DNA of 64,000 nt, taken from positions 4,132,501-4,196,500 of the forward strand of contig NZ_JAQOMR010000001.1 of assembly GCF_028401385.1 (NCBI RefSeq), written 5' to 3'. The notes under the pieces were generated by a model, which ran no database searches, had not been told where the DNA came from, and worked only from the letters and a program-made list of their open reading frames with translations. Origin of the DNA: Marinicella algicola. GTDB taxonomy: Bacteria; Pseudomonadota; Gammaproteobacteria; Xanthomonadales; Marinicellaceae. Every line of letters begins with the position of its first letter. The first letter of the stretch is position 1. Shown piece after piece: positions 10,296-19,761 of the stretch. The translations under genes and the position numbers were made by a program.

Positions 10296-11276
10296 TTATT
10301 CGATGACCTTCTTGGCGCTGTTCTTGATGCTGTCCGGAACCGTGATGCCCATGGCTTCGGCAGCTTTCATGTTGAGGAACAGATCCTGATTGCCGGGAAC
10401 GACAACGGCGATTTCCGACGGTGTCTTGCCAGCGAGGATTTCGGCAACCATGTCACCGGTGACTTTGCCCATTTCGGCATAGTTGAAGCCAAGCGCTGCA
10501 ACCGCGCCGCGCTCGACGGAATCGGTATCGGTGGTGAAGACCGGCAACTTGGCGCGCTCACCAACGGTGATGATGGCTTCGAGCACCGAGATCACCGAAT
10601 TGTCGGTCGGCAGCAGAATGGCGTCAGCCTTGCCGACAAGGTTGCGCGCTGCATCCGGCACCATGGTCGACTGGGCGGCGGGGCTTTCAACGACTTCGAG
10701 GCCGAGTTCGGCCGCGCCTGCCTTGATGTCTTCGACCTGAACGACCGAGTTGGCTTCACCCGGATTGTAGATCACGCCGATGGTCTTGACGCCGGGAACC
10801 AGCGCCTGGATCAATTCGAGCGCAGGCTTTGGCGGCTGCTTGTCGGAGGTGCCGGTGATGTTGGCTTCGGGCGCTTCCGGGTTTTCGACAAGACCGGCGG
10901 CGACCGGATCGGTAACGGCGGCAAACACGACCGGCGTATCGCCCATCGAATTCTTCAGCGCCTGGGCCGATGGCGTGGAAATGCCAACCGTGACATCGGG
11001 TTTGAGGCCGGCGAACTCGGAAGCGATCTGGGTCTGGGTGGTCATGTTGCCCTGGGCCGAGCGGGCAACCACGGTGAGGTTATCACCTTCGGTATAGCCC
11101 TTTTCGGCGAGGCTTTCGATAATGCCCTCACGCACGGCGTCAAGCGCGGGATGTTCGACGATGTAAGTGATAGCAACCGTTTTCTCGTCGCTGTCCTGCG
11201 CCAGTACCGGTGCGGTGAAACCCGCCATCGCGGCTACAGCAGCGGTGGCCAGCACCGCAGTCTTCAGATTGAGCAT
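10296..11276 (-). CDS. ABC transporter substrate-binding protein (PF04392, TrpX-like)
   Basis: A 326-residue periplasmic protein with the signal peptide MLNLKTAVLATAAVAAMAGF...APVLAQ and the mature domain starting at DSDEKTVAITYIVEHPALD. Motifs such as VAITYIVEHPALDAVREGI and GVIYNPGEANSVVQVEDIK are typical of the ABC_sub_bind family. The ATG at 11276 was preferred over an upstream in-frame start because of the adjacent GGGGG ribosome-binding site and the clean signal peptide. It is the first gene of the TrpXYZ-like operon. Confidence 0.92.
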   Translation of the reverse strand: MLNLKTAVLATAAVAAMAGFTAPVLAQDSDEKTVAITYIVEHPALDAVREGIIESLAEKGYTEGDNLTVVARSAQGNMTTQTQIASEFAGLKPDVTVGISTPSAQALKNSMGDTPVVFAAVTDPVAAGLVENPEAPEANITGTSDKQPPKPALELIQALVPGVKTIGVIYNPGEANSVVQVEDIKAGAAELGLEVVESPAAQSTMVPDAARNLVGKADAILLPTDNSVISVLEAIITVGERAKLPVFTTDTDSVERGAVAALGFNYAEMGKVTGDMVAEILAGKTPSEIAVVVPGNQDLFLNMKAAEAMGITVPDSIKNSAKKVIE

Positions 11277-11505
11277 TTCGAAACCCCCTGTCAGGATTGT
11301 TCTCGCGCGGTTTTGCGCGCTGTGATCACGCGGGGCAGTTTGGCCTGCCACCTTTCGCCGGTCAACGCCGGAGGTTGTTGCAGAGCCTTTTTCTCGCAGG
11401 TTTTCGAAGTCTTTGACCAGCCCCTTGCGGTTTGCAAATCGCTGAAGGCACAGGTAACACAGTGATGAGCGGATTGATTGCTATTCGAAGACACGGACCA
11501 CAGCA

Positions 11506-12206
11506 ATGACACACGGCGAGATCAGGCTTGAGGACGGCTGGCGGGAGAAACTCAGCCCGGAATTCGAGAGTGCCTATATGGCAGAACTCAGATCCTTTCT
11601 GCTCGCGGAAAAGCGTGCCGGTCAGACCGTGTTTCCCAAGGGCACCGAATATTTTCGCGCACTCGACCTGACGCCGCTGGATCAGGTTCGCGTCGTGATC
11701 TTGGGCCAGGACCCCTATCACGGTCCAGGACAGGCCCATGGGCTCTGCTTTTCGGTGCAGCCGGGCGTGCGCGTTCCGCCTTCGCTCGTCAATATCTACA
11801 AGGAACTGGCAACCGATGTCGGTTTCCAGAAGGTCAATCACGGCTTTCTGGAGCATTGGTCACGTCAGGGTGTGCTGCTTTTGAACTCCGTCCTGACCGT
11901 TCGGCAGGCCGCCGCCGCCTCCCATCGCGGCAAAGGCTGGGAAAATTTCACCGATGCCGTCATCCGCGTGGTCAATGAAGAATGCCCCCATGTGGTGTTC
12001 ATGCTCTGGGGCGCCTATGCGCAGAAAAAGCGTCCTTCGTCGATCGGTCCCGCCACCTGGTGCTGAAAGCACCCCATCCTTCGCCGCTTTCTGCCTATAA
12101 CGGCTTCTTCGGTTGCCGGCATTTTTCGAAAGCCAACCAGTTTCTCCTTGAGCAAGGGTTGGAGCCGGTGGACTGGCAACTGCCGGAAGACCCGGCGCAA
12201 GAATAG
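11506..12206 (+). CDS. ung: Uracil-DNA glycosylase, family 1 (frameshifted)
   Basis: It removes uracil from DNA as the first step of base-excision repair. The active-site loop [18 protein letters not shown] (with the catalytic Asp) and the C-terminal [17 protein letters not shown]-intercalation loop are both present but in different frames. One A is missing in the AAAAA run near 12027, which joins WGAYAQKK to the downstream frame. The restored length of ~233 residues is normal. It is monocistronic and divergent from the TrpXYZ-like operon. Confidence 0.95.
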
Positions 12207-12369
12207 ACCTCGCGGCGGAAATCCGGTGAAACCGGGGATTAAGCCGGGCACCGCCTTATAATTTCTGTGGCGGTCTCTACATTACCCAACGGTCCGGGCT
12301 TATGGCTGCTTGACAGCCGGGCCTTTCTGCGGCCATGCGGTTTGACAGTTTTTCATAAGGCGGTTTCAC

Positions 12370-12758
12370 ATGAAGAAGAGCATCAACCCTGCCGGCGTTC
12401 GCAAGCCTTTCGGCAATTACAGCCATGGGTTCTACGTGCCGCCGGGTGCCGGCCTGCTGGTGACGTCCGGCCAACTCGGCATCGGACTGGACGAGGTCAT
12501 TCCGCGTTCCGTCAGCGCCCAGGCAGAACTCTGTTTTTCGGCAATCGAAAAATTCTTGCAGAGGCTGACATGGGGTTTGAGGATGTGATCCGCATTACCG
12601 GCTATGTCACCACGCGTGAGGATTTCCCGGCCTATATGGGTGTCCGCGACCGCTTCATCAGTGATCCGATGCCGGTATCCACGCTTTTGATCGTCTCTGG
12701 CTTCACCCGCGCGGAGTTTCTGGTCGAGGTCGAGGTTACGGCAGCCAAGCTGCCGTAA
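12370..12758 (+). CDS. RidA/YjgF/UK114 family protein (frameshifted)
   Basis: Small Rid-family protein that would hydrolyse reactive enamine/imine intermediates. The N-terminus NPAGVRKPFGNYSHGFYVPP and the C-terminal FPAYMGVRDRFI...SGFTRAEFLVEVEV fit the family. The frame breaks near 12553; one missing A in GAAAAA restores AIEKILAEADMGFEDVIRIT and ~129 residues. The region 12207-12369 upstream shows no other gene. The nearby GH32 gene is convergent and probably unrelated. Confidence 0.87.
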
Positions 12759-12770
12759 CCCGGTTTCCTC

Positions 12771-14485
12771 TCACAGGGCGAGCGACCATACCTTCGCCGC
12801 TTTGACCGCGCCTTCGCGAATTCTGAGCGAATGGACGGGATCGAAACCGGCGATGCGCTTGGTTCCGGCCCAGCGGCCGTTATCGGCAAACACTTCAACA
12901 GACCCGATATCGAGAAACACCCGCAGATGGCTCGGATTAGCGCCCGGCGCGACGTAGTCGGGCGTCGGTGCCTTGGTATCGTCCATGTAAATCAGCCGCA
13001 GGCCTTCGTTGTCGACCTTGATCGTGATCTCGATATTGTTGTGGTAGAGGTCGAGCTCGAACGGCCCGTCATGGGGATCGAGTTCAATCACGATCTCGGC
13101 CTGGCCCGCTTCCAGCATCACAGGATCACCCGCCGCAAGCGCGCTGTCATCCAGCAACTGGTCGCGGAGCACCTCGACGCCTTCAATCGGCGGCGTCAGC
13201 GGCGTGCCGTCGGCAGCATCATAAACCAGATTGCGCGGCAGCGTCATCGCTGTCGGAAAGTCGATCTCCGGTGCGGCGTCAGCCTGGTTGGCCAGCCAGC
13301 CGATGCCCACCGGTGTTCCATGATCGAGGAAGGCCTGGAAGGCATAATTGTCGGTCACGAAGTCGAGTTCTTGCTCGAAGTCGGGCGTGAAGACTTTTCC
13401 GTCGAAATGGCCGACGGTCGCAAGGGTCAGGTTTTTGCGACCGGTTTCCTCATGATGGCTGTGCATCAGGCCACAGACCAGCACCCAATGGGTATGGGGA
13501 TCGCCCGCCGGTCCGTCGAGCGGCAAAAGGCATGGGCATTCCACCACCTGGGTGTTGAACCGGCCTTCACGATGAAGGATGTCGACGAACTCCCATCCGC
13601 TTGCCGCCGTCAGATCTGCCGTCTGGTAGAGCAGGACAACGCCCTCTTCGCCCTGGCGGCTGCCGAGCAGCATTTTCCAATAGCCATCCGGCCCGCGGAA
13701 GACATAAGGATCGCGGAAATCGAGTGTCAGGCCCTCAAGCTCCGGACGTTTGTCGATCAAGGGCTTGGCCGCGCCCGCGAAGATCAGCGATTGCGAGGTG
13801 GCCACCATCTGGATTTCGCGCTCCGGATCGCGCTCGATCACGCTTTCGGTGAAGAACACGCGCACGCCGGCCGAATTTTCGAGTGGAATGGCCGAGCCCG
13901 AAAAGCACCGCCGCGCTTGTCCGGTTTGGCGGTCAGTTCCTCTGAAGGAAACAGGAAGATCGGCAGGTGCCGCCAGTGCAGATAGTCCTCCGAGATCGCG
14001 TGGCCCCAATGCATGGTGTTCCATGTCAGACCGTGCGAATAATGCTGGTAGAACAGATGCGTCGAACCGTTGAAGCGTCCGAAACCATTCGGGTCATTCA
14101 TCCAACCGAAGGGCGGGCGGAAGTGGTAGCTGCCGGGCGCCGGCGCGGGGGCGTTGGCCGCATGGGTGCGCAGAACGGTAATGCCTTCTTCCAGCACCTT
14201 GGCATCGGTGAACCAGTAGGCAACCGAAATCGTCGTGGTCTCGGGATCATAGGCGCATTCGAGTTCGCCGCCATGGGGCACGAAAAACATCCGGAATTCA
14301 TATTCCTCGGAGTTCTGCACATAGACGTCGCCGAACACCCGCTCGTTCAACGATAGCCTGAGCTCGGCGGGGGCATGCGGATGAACCGCCTTCAGCCAGA
14401 CATGAAGCACCGCGTTTACCGGCACAGTGCCGCGCAATTTGCGCAGGCGGGTCTCGTCAGCGGTTTTCTGCTCAAGTGTGGACAT
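12771..14485 (-). CDS. Glycoside hydrolase family 32 beta-fructosidase (frameshifted)
   Basis: GH32 enzyme acting on sucrose, levan or fructo-oligosaccharides. The nucleophile motif FGWMNDPNGF, the transition-state RDP motif in LDFRDPYVF, and the acid/base Glu in VVECPCLLPL are all visible, followed by the GH32 C-terminal beta-sandwich (LRVFLDIGSVEVFADNG). A ~110-residue N-terminal extension precedes the catalytic five-bladed propeller. One shift near 13900 (CCG/GCG run) splits the propeller. Restored length is ~570 residues. There is no evident signal peptide, so a cytosolic role is likely. The ~200 bp upstream shows only scattered short ORFs. Confidence 0.87.
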
Positions 14486-14703
14486 ACGGCCTCATTTCCC
14501 GCGTCTGGCGCATGGCGGGTCCGAAAGCCCGGAAATATGCGCTATTCCTAAAGTGCCAAAGCGTATCTCACGCGCAAATGCGCCGCGTCGGGCGCTCCGG
14601 CCTCGCTCAAAAGAGCCCGCAAGCGCCTGTGAGGCGTACTTGCGGGACACGTCTAGACCTAGTGGCCTGAGCTGTGATGTAAAGGGGGAGGGTGACAGAA
14701 AGC

Positions 14704-15285
14704 TCAGAAAGCCTCCATCTCGGCCTTCACTTTGGCCAGAAAATCGGCGCGCGTCTCGTCCGTGCAGTTGTTCATGTCGTAATGCGCCATGAAGGAAACA
14801 GGCGCGCCGAGCTTGATCTGTGCGCGCAGAACGCGTTTGACGATCTTCTTGGGCGGATTGCCGGCCAGAAAGGCCCGCATCGGCGTTGCACCATAGGTGA
14901 ACACGGCGGCGAGCTTGGTGATATGGCGCAGCGTCGGGGTCAGTTTTCCGTCTTCAAGCGCGAAGGAGACGCCCGGCAGCCAGACGCGGTCGAAATAGCC
15001 TTTCAACATGGCCGGAAAACCGAAATTCCAGACCGGGCTGACAATCACCAGCGCTTCGGCTTTCCTGAGCCGTTCGACATAGGAGGCGACCGGTCCGGTA
15101 TTTTCCGGATAGTCGTGATAGCCGATCCGCTCTTCGCGGGTCAGCACCGGCTGGAAGCCTTCGCCGTAGAGGTCGCAGTCATCGACCTCGTGGCCTGCCA
15201 TTTTCAGGCTCTCAACGACTTGTGCATGCAGTGCCGCGCCATAGCTGGTTTCCACCGGATGGCTGAAAAGTACGAGAACGCGCAT
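14704..15285 (-). CDS. Flavodoxin-fold NAD(P)H oxidoreductase (quinone reductase/MdaB family)
   Basis: A 193-residue protein that starts MRVLVLFSHPVETSYGAALH, an FMN/FAD-binding flavodoxin-like fold. The second motif VSPVWNFGFPAMLKGYFDRV is typical of NQO1/KefF-type reductases. The start at 15285 lies 1 bp after the stop of the FAD oxidase gene, so it is the last gene of a minus-strand operon (importer, deaminase, FAD oxidase, reductase). It may supply reduced flavin or recycle a redox product of the upstream oxidase; this is inferred. Confidence 0.87.
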   Translation of the reverse strand: MRVLVLFSHPVETSYGAALHAQVVESLKMAGHEVDDCDLYGEGFQPVLTREERIGYHDYPENTGPVASYVERLRKAEALVIVSPVWNFGFPAMLKGYFDRVWLPGVSFALEDGKLTPTLRHITKLAAVFTYGATPMRAFLAGNPPKKIVKRVLRAQIKLGAPVSFMAHYDMNNCTDETRADFLAKVKAEMEAF

Positions 15286-15286
15286 C

Positions 15287-16696
15287 TCACTCGGCTCCCG
15301 TCTCGGAAAGGCCCTTGAACAGGAAGTTCTTGCCGGCCTTGAAGTCAAAATCCGGGTTTTCCCAGGCGATCATCTTGCCGGGGTTCAACAGGCCCTTCGG
15401 GTCGGTTTCCTTCTTGAAGGCAAGCTGCTGCTCGTCGGTCTGCTTCATGCCGCCTTCTTCCAGCGTATAGCGATGCGGGTTGAAGATCGGGCAGCCGTGG
15501 TCCTCATGGATGCGGATGATCTCTTCCAGCCGCTCTGCTGTGGTGTAGCGCACCAGCGGCAGGCCGGAACACTGGATGGCGCCGTCAAAACGCAGAAACT
15601 CCAGATGGCCGATCACCTCGTCGCCGAAAAGTTCGGTCATTTCCTGAACTTTGGCGACATGATCGGGGCCGGGATACTGAACCTGAAGATAGGTGAACGC
15701 ATCCGGCTCCATCTTCAAAGCGCGCAGCGTTGTGTGGTTCCAGCCAAGTTCATACGCACGCGGCAGGCCACGCAGGCTTTCCGCCTCATCGGAGCGGAAG
15801 CGGATTTCGCCCTTGTAGAGGTTTACCAGCGCTTCGAACGGCTCCATGGAATGCGGCGCGACCATGACGACGGAAACGGCTTCGCCTTCCTTTAGGTATG
15901 GCTTGTGGCGGTTGAAATAGGCATAGGGCACAGGCGCGGCGATCGGGGCGATTTCCTTGACAAGAATGCCGCTCGATTTTGCCAGCCGGTCGGAAAACCG
16001 TACTGCATCCATGTAACTGTCGTGGCCGACCATCACATCCACCCAGTCATAGGCGGGCGCGAGCGGCATCTCGACTTCGGTAATAATGCCGTTGGTGCCA
16101 TAGGCATGGCTGACCTTGAGAAGGTCCCGAGCCGTCAGCTCCATCACGCGCGGCTCTTCTTCCAGCGTCACGATCCTGAGACGCAGCACATTGCCGAGAT
16201 CGCGAAGGCCTCCCCAGTGAACCGAACCGACACCGCCGGAACCGCCAGCAATGAAGCCGCCAAGCGTGGCACTGGCCGGTGGTCGAGGATGGAACCGCAG
16301 TTCCTGACCGGACTTTTCCTTCAACTCTTTGTCGAGCTGGGCACAGATGATGCCGGCTTCGACGACCACGCGGCCGGGATGGATTTCCTTTATCGCGTTC
16401 ATCTTGGTCATGTCGAGCACGATACCGCCGGAAAGCGGCATGCACTGGCCGTAATTGCCGGTGCCGCCGCCGCGCGCGGTGACCGGAACATCATGTTTGA
16501 AAGCGACCTTCAGGATCTTGATCAGCTCGTCTTCATTCTTCGGCGAGACCACCAGATCACCGGTCACGCTTTCAAGCTGTTGCTTGAGAATGGGCGAATA
16601 CCAGTAGAAATCCCGGCTCTTGCGCAGAACCATGTTGGGATTGTCTTCGATGGCGATGCCCTCGAGTTCGGTCTTGATCTGTTGATAGTCCGGCAT
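15287..16696 (-). CDS. FAD-binding oxidoreductase, GlcD/vanillyl-alcohol-oxidase type
   Basis: ~469 residues with an FAD-binding type 4 (PCMH) domain in the N-terminal half: VPVTARGGGTGNYGQCMPLS and SATLGGFIAGGSGGVGSVHW. The C-terminal FAD-oxidase domain ends with ETDPKGLLNPGKMIAWENPD, a GlcD-type signature. A GTG at 16702 overlaps the deaminase stop, but the ATG at 16696 follows a better-spaced GGATAAG, so I chose it. It is co-transcribed with a deaminase and an ABC importer, so it probably oxidises a product of the imported compound. Substrate unknown. Confidence 0.87.
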   Translation of the reverse strand: MPDYQQIKTELEGIAIEDNPNMVLRKSRDFYWYSPILKQQLESVTGDLVVSPKNEDELIKILKVAFKHDVPVTARGGGTGNYGQCMPLSGGIVLDMTKMNAIKEIHPGRVVVEAGIICAQLDKELKEKSGQELRFHPRPPASATLGGFIAGGSGGVGSVHWGGLRDLGNVLRLRIVTLEEEPRVMELTARDLLKVSHAYGTNGIITEVEMPLAPAYDWVDVMVGHDSYMDAVRFSDRLAKSSGILVKEIAPIAAPVPYAYFNRHKPYLKEGEAVSVVMVAPHSMEPFEALVNLYKGEIRFRSDEAESLRGLPRAYELGWNHTTLRALKMEPDAFTYLQVQYPGPDHVAKVQEMTELFGDEVIGHLEFLRFDGAIQCSGLPLVRYTTAERLEEIIRIHEDHGCPIFNPHRYTLEEGGMKQTDEQQLAFKKETDPKGLLNPGKMIAWENPDFDFKAGKNFLFKGLSETGAE

Positions 16697-16698
16697 GT

Positions 16699-18009
16699 TC
16701 ACTTATCCATCAGCGGGTCAAGTTCGCGGTAATCCGGCAGGCTGCGGTCGATGCCCATGCCATTCCGCATCACGATGCGGTCGGCCTGCGGACGGGAAAG
16801 GAATTCGCTCCAGCGCCGTGCGCTGAATAAAACGAGGTCGGCGGGGCCGCCTTCGGCAATCACACCGCGTTCGGGGCGCCCGAGAATTTCGGCAGGCGTG
16901 CGGGTGATGATCCGGGCGGTCTCATCCAGCGGGTGGTCGAGTTGGAGAATGCGCACGGCCTCGCGGATCACCTCAACGGGATCAAGATCACCATAGGCAT
17001 AGAAGGGATCGCGGGTATTGTCGGAGGAAACGGCGGTTTTCACGCCTGCGGCGGCCAGTTCCTTGAACAGTGTGACCCCGCGCCAGCGCGGCGTGCGGCC
17101 TTCGTGGCGGTCCTGCAGATACATGTTGCACATCGGCAGCGAGACAACGGAGAGCCCGGCCTCGGCCACACGGTCAATGGTGCGCTTTGCCGTTTCGTCA
17201 TCCTGGCGCGCCAGCGAGCAGCAGTGACCGACGGTAACTGCACCCTCAAACCCGTTGCGGAGCTTGGCATCGGCAATGCGGCCAAGCGTCAGCACTTCGC
17301 GGTCTTCGGTTTCGTCAACGTGCAGATCGATGTCGAGACCGTTCTCGCCGGCCGCCTGAAACATCCGGTCAAGCCGCTGATCGAGGTCCGGCAACATCTG
17401 AGTCACACCGCCGACCAGCCCGTTATGGCGTTTCAGAAGCGTGATCAGATCATCGAAGAAGGGCTCGAAGATCATATCGATGGCAAATAGGGCGACTGCC
17501 TGAAGCTCAATCCGATCCGCCCATTTCTCGCGGATGTGCGAAAACACCTCGAAGGAGATTTCGTGCTGGGGCGGCAGGCTGTCTATATGGGTGCGCAGCA
17601 GGCCCGTGCCGTGGGCATAGGCCGATTTCAGCGAGAATTCCATGCGGGCGGCGACATCGTCGGCGGACCAATTTGCCTGACGGTCGGCCATCACGTTTTC
17701 AAGCGCCCCCATGAAGGTGCCGTCGGGATTGCGGCGGCGCTCCCAGATATGGCCCTTGTCGATATGGGTGTGCATGTCGGTGAAGCATGGCCACACCATG
17801 CCGTCGCGCATATCGGCGGCGGGAAGGGCCGCTGGTGCGGTGCCGGACGGCAGGATGGCGTCAATCTTGCCATTTTCGACCACAATATCGGCAGAAATCA
17901 GGCCTTCCTTCGCCTGGAGGCCGCTGGCATCCGCAAGGCAGACAGCGGGCACGCTCGCCCGTAAGAGCGCAAATGAGCGCGCTTCCGGCAGTCTCATGAA
18001 ATCCGGCAT
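16699..18009 (-). CDS. Cytosine deaminase-like amidohydrolase (CodA family)
   Basis: 436-residue metal-dependent amidohydrolase. The metal ligands are visible: THIDKGH in the first strand, HVDET in the middle, GHCCS with its His, and SSDNTRDPFYAYG with the late Asp. These match the CodA/AtzF-type cytosine deaminase subfamily. Related enzymes deaminate cytosine, isoguanine, creatinine and other cyclic amidines, so the true substrate is open. It overlaps the permease stop by 1 bp (TGATG), implying coupling to the importer at 18009-20769. Confidence 0.85.
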   Translation of the reverse strand: MPDFMRLPEARSFALLRASVPAVCLADASGLQAKEGLISADIVVENGKIDAILPSGTAPAALPAADMRDGMVWPCFTDMHTHIDKGHIWERRRNPDGTFMGALENVMADRQANWSADDVAARMEFSLKSAYAHGTGLLRTHIDSLPPQHEISFEVFSHIREKWADRIELQAVALFAIDMIFEPFFDDLITLLKRHNGLVGGVTQMLPDLDQRLDRMFQAAGENGLDIDLHVDETEDREVLTLGRIADAKLRNGFEGAVTVGHCCSLARQDDETAKRTIDRVAEAGLSVVSLPMCNMYLQDRHEGRTPRWRGVTLFKELAAAGVKTAVSSDNTRDPFYAYGDLDPVEVIREAVRILQLDHPLDETARIITRTPAEILGRPERGVIAEGGPADLVLFSARRWSEFLSRPQADRIVMRNGMGIDRSLPDYRELDPLMDK

Positions 18010-18863
18010 CAGTTTTCCCTCTTGAGGCTGCTTTCGTGCCAGCGGTGCAGGAACAGCCAGGAAATGAAGGAGGTGAGCGCAAAGATCGCTACACCGAGAC
18101 AGGCAAGCATGAACAGGGCCGCAAACAGACGCGGAATGTTGAGTCGGTATTGCGATTCCAGAAGCCGGAAGGCAAGGCCAGATCCCGCACCTGCGGAACC
18201 CGCCGCAAATTCGGCAACCACGGCGGCAATCAGCGCCAGCCCACCGCCAATCCTGAGACCGGTCATGAAATAGGGCATCGAGGCCGGCAGTTTCAGGTGG
18301 ATCAGCGTCTGCCAGCGTGAGGCGCCGTAGAGCTCGAACAGGTTCAACAGGTTGTGGTCAACGCTCTTCAGCCCTTGCGCCATGTTGGAGAGGATCGGGA
18401 AGAAGGCGACCAGAAAGGCGCAGATCAGAAGCGCGATCTGGGTTGTCGGGGTGTAGATCAGGATCAACGGCGCAATCGCCACGATCGGGGTGACCTGAAG
18501 GATCACGGTGATCGGGTAAAGCGCGGTCTCGATCCAGCGCGACTGCACCATGATCACGGCGATGCCGACCCCGCCGACAAGGGCAAGGCCGAGCGAAATG
18601 AAGGTGATCTTGGTGGTCACCCAAAGTGCCGGTGCAAGCGTTCCCCAATCCTCGAAGAAGGCTTCAAGCACTAGCAGCGGGCCGGGAAGGATGTAATGCG
18701 GCGTTTGGTAAATGACCACGATCGCCTGCCAGATTCCCACCAGAAGAGCGAGGACTGCGGCCGGAATCAGGATTTTCAGAATGGTCTCGCCGTGGCGGGA
18801 CCAGAAGCCGGGTCTGGCATAAGCGGATCCGTCGTGCTCAATGGCGCTCACCTTGTCGCTCAT
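18009..18863 (-). CDS. ABC transporter permease, SsuC/TauC/ThiX-like
   Basis: 284 residues with about six membrane spans, the first being ILIPAAVLALLVGIWQAIVV. The conserved cytoplasmic loop is ELYGASRWQTLIHLKLPASM. This subfamily serves sulfonate, nitrate, pyrimidine and thiamine-precursor importers. Its start overlaps the ATPase stop (ATGA at 18861-18865). It forms one importer with the ATPase and the THI5/NMT1-type binding protein upstream. Confidence 0.9.
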   Translation of the reverse strand: MSDKVSAIEHDGSAYARPGFWSRHGETILKILIPAAVLALLVGIWQAIVVIYQTPHYILPGPLLVLEAFFEDWGTLAPALWVTTKITFISLGLALVGGVGIAVIMVQSRWIETALYPITVILQVTPIVAIAPLILIYTPTTQIALLICAFLVAFFPILSNMAQGLKSVDHNLLNLFELYGASRWQTLIHLKLPASMPYFMTGLRIGGGLALIAAVVAEFAAGSAGAGSGLAFRLLESQYRLNIPRLFAALFMLACLGVAIFALTSFISWLFLHRWHESSLKREN

Positions 18864-19686
18864 CAGTGTTCTCCTCCTGCCGCGTGGATCGCGCCCTGCA
18901 GCGCATGGGACACTTTCGCGCAGGCCTGGTGATATTCATCCGAGGAGCGGTAGTCCTCATCGCGGATCTGACTGGTGTCGAGCGCAAAATCGTCAAAAAC
19001 CTGTCCGGGACGGGCGCGCATCACCACGATACGATTGGAGAGGTAGGCGGATTCGAACACCGAATGGGTCACGAACACGACGGTGATGCCGGTCTCGTGC
19101 CAGAGCCGCAGCACATCGTCGTTGAGCCGCTGGCGGGTGATCTCGTCGAGCGCGGCAAATGGTTCGTCCATCAGCAGAAGTTTCGGCTTGGTCACCAGTG
19201 CGCGGGCAATCGAGACGCGCATTTTCATGCCGCCGGACAGCTCGCGCGGATAGGCGTTGGCGAAATCCTGCAGGCCGACGGTCCTCAGGATTTCCATGAT
19301 TTGGTCGCGCACGCCGGATTGCGACTGGCCGCGCAATTTAAGCGGAAGGTAAACATTGCCGAACACCGTGGCCCAGGGCATCAATGTCGGTTCCTGGAAC
19401 ACGAAGCTAATATCGCCTTCGGGGCGGCCCTTGGCGGAAATGCGCGAGCTTGGCCAGTCGATTGCTCCACGGGTGACATCGCCGAGTGCGGCGATGATCC
19501 TGAGGGCGGTAGACTTACCGCAGCCGGACGGGCCGAGCAGGCTGACGAATTCACCCTGGCGCACTGTGAGCGACATGTCGTTGAGCGCAACCGTGCCGTT
19601 GGAGAAGATCTTGGTGACATGCTCCATCTTCACAAGCGGCTTGTGGAGGGCGGCGCTGCCTGGGTCTCGGCACTTGCGTTCGGCAT
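18863..19686 (-). CDS. ABC transporter ATP-binding protein, SsuB/TauB/ThiZ-like
   Basis: Walker A is GPSGCGKST, the Q-loop VFQEPTLMPWATVFGN, the signature LSGGMKMR, Walker B LLLMDEPFAALDE and the switch VTHSVFE. The continuous frame starts at 19633, but the best-supported start is the ATG at 19686 (MPNASAETQAA), which follows AGGATAACC. Using it requires one base to be restored in GCGCCGCCC near 19650, joining to LHKPLVKMEHVTK. If that is wrong, the protein starts at 19633 and lacks its first ~18 residues. It energises the 18009-18863 permease. Confidence 0.87.
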
Positions 19687-19714
19687 GCGGTTATCCTGCA
19701 TTCAGTTCAAAATG

Positions 19715-19742
19715 CCGTTTCGCGCCGGGCGACGCGAAACGG
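19715..19742 (-). other. Intra-operon hairpin between binding protein and ATPase genes
   Basis: Perfect 10-bp inverted repeat CCGTTTCGCG / CGCGAAACGG with an 8-base loop, followed on the minus strand by CATTTTG. Its position directly after the binding-protein stop suits a partial terminator or 3' stabiliser that keeps the binding protein more abundant than the membrane components. Confidence 0.6.
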
Positions 19743-19761
19743 ATGTCGGGGCAAGCCCTGT

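Noticed and set aside
10227..11465. 412-codon plus-strand frame opposite the TrpX-like binding protein
   Set aside because: The minus strand carries a signal peptide and a known fold; this frame is a complement artefact.
12831..13985. 384-codon plus-strand frame opposite the GH32 gene
   Set aside because: The minus strand has all GH32 motifs (FRDP, ECP, NDPNG); this frame has none of any family.
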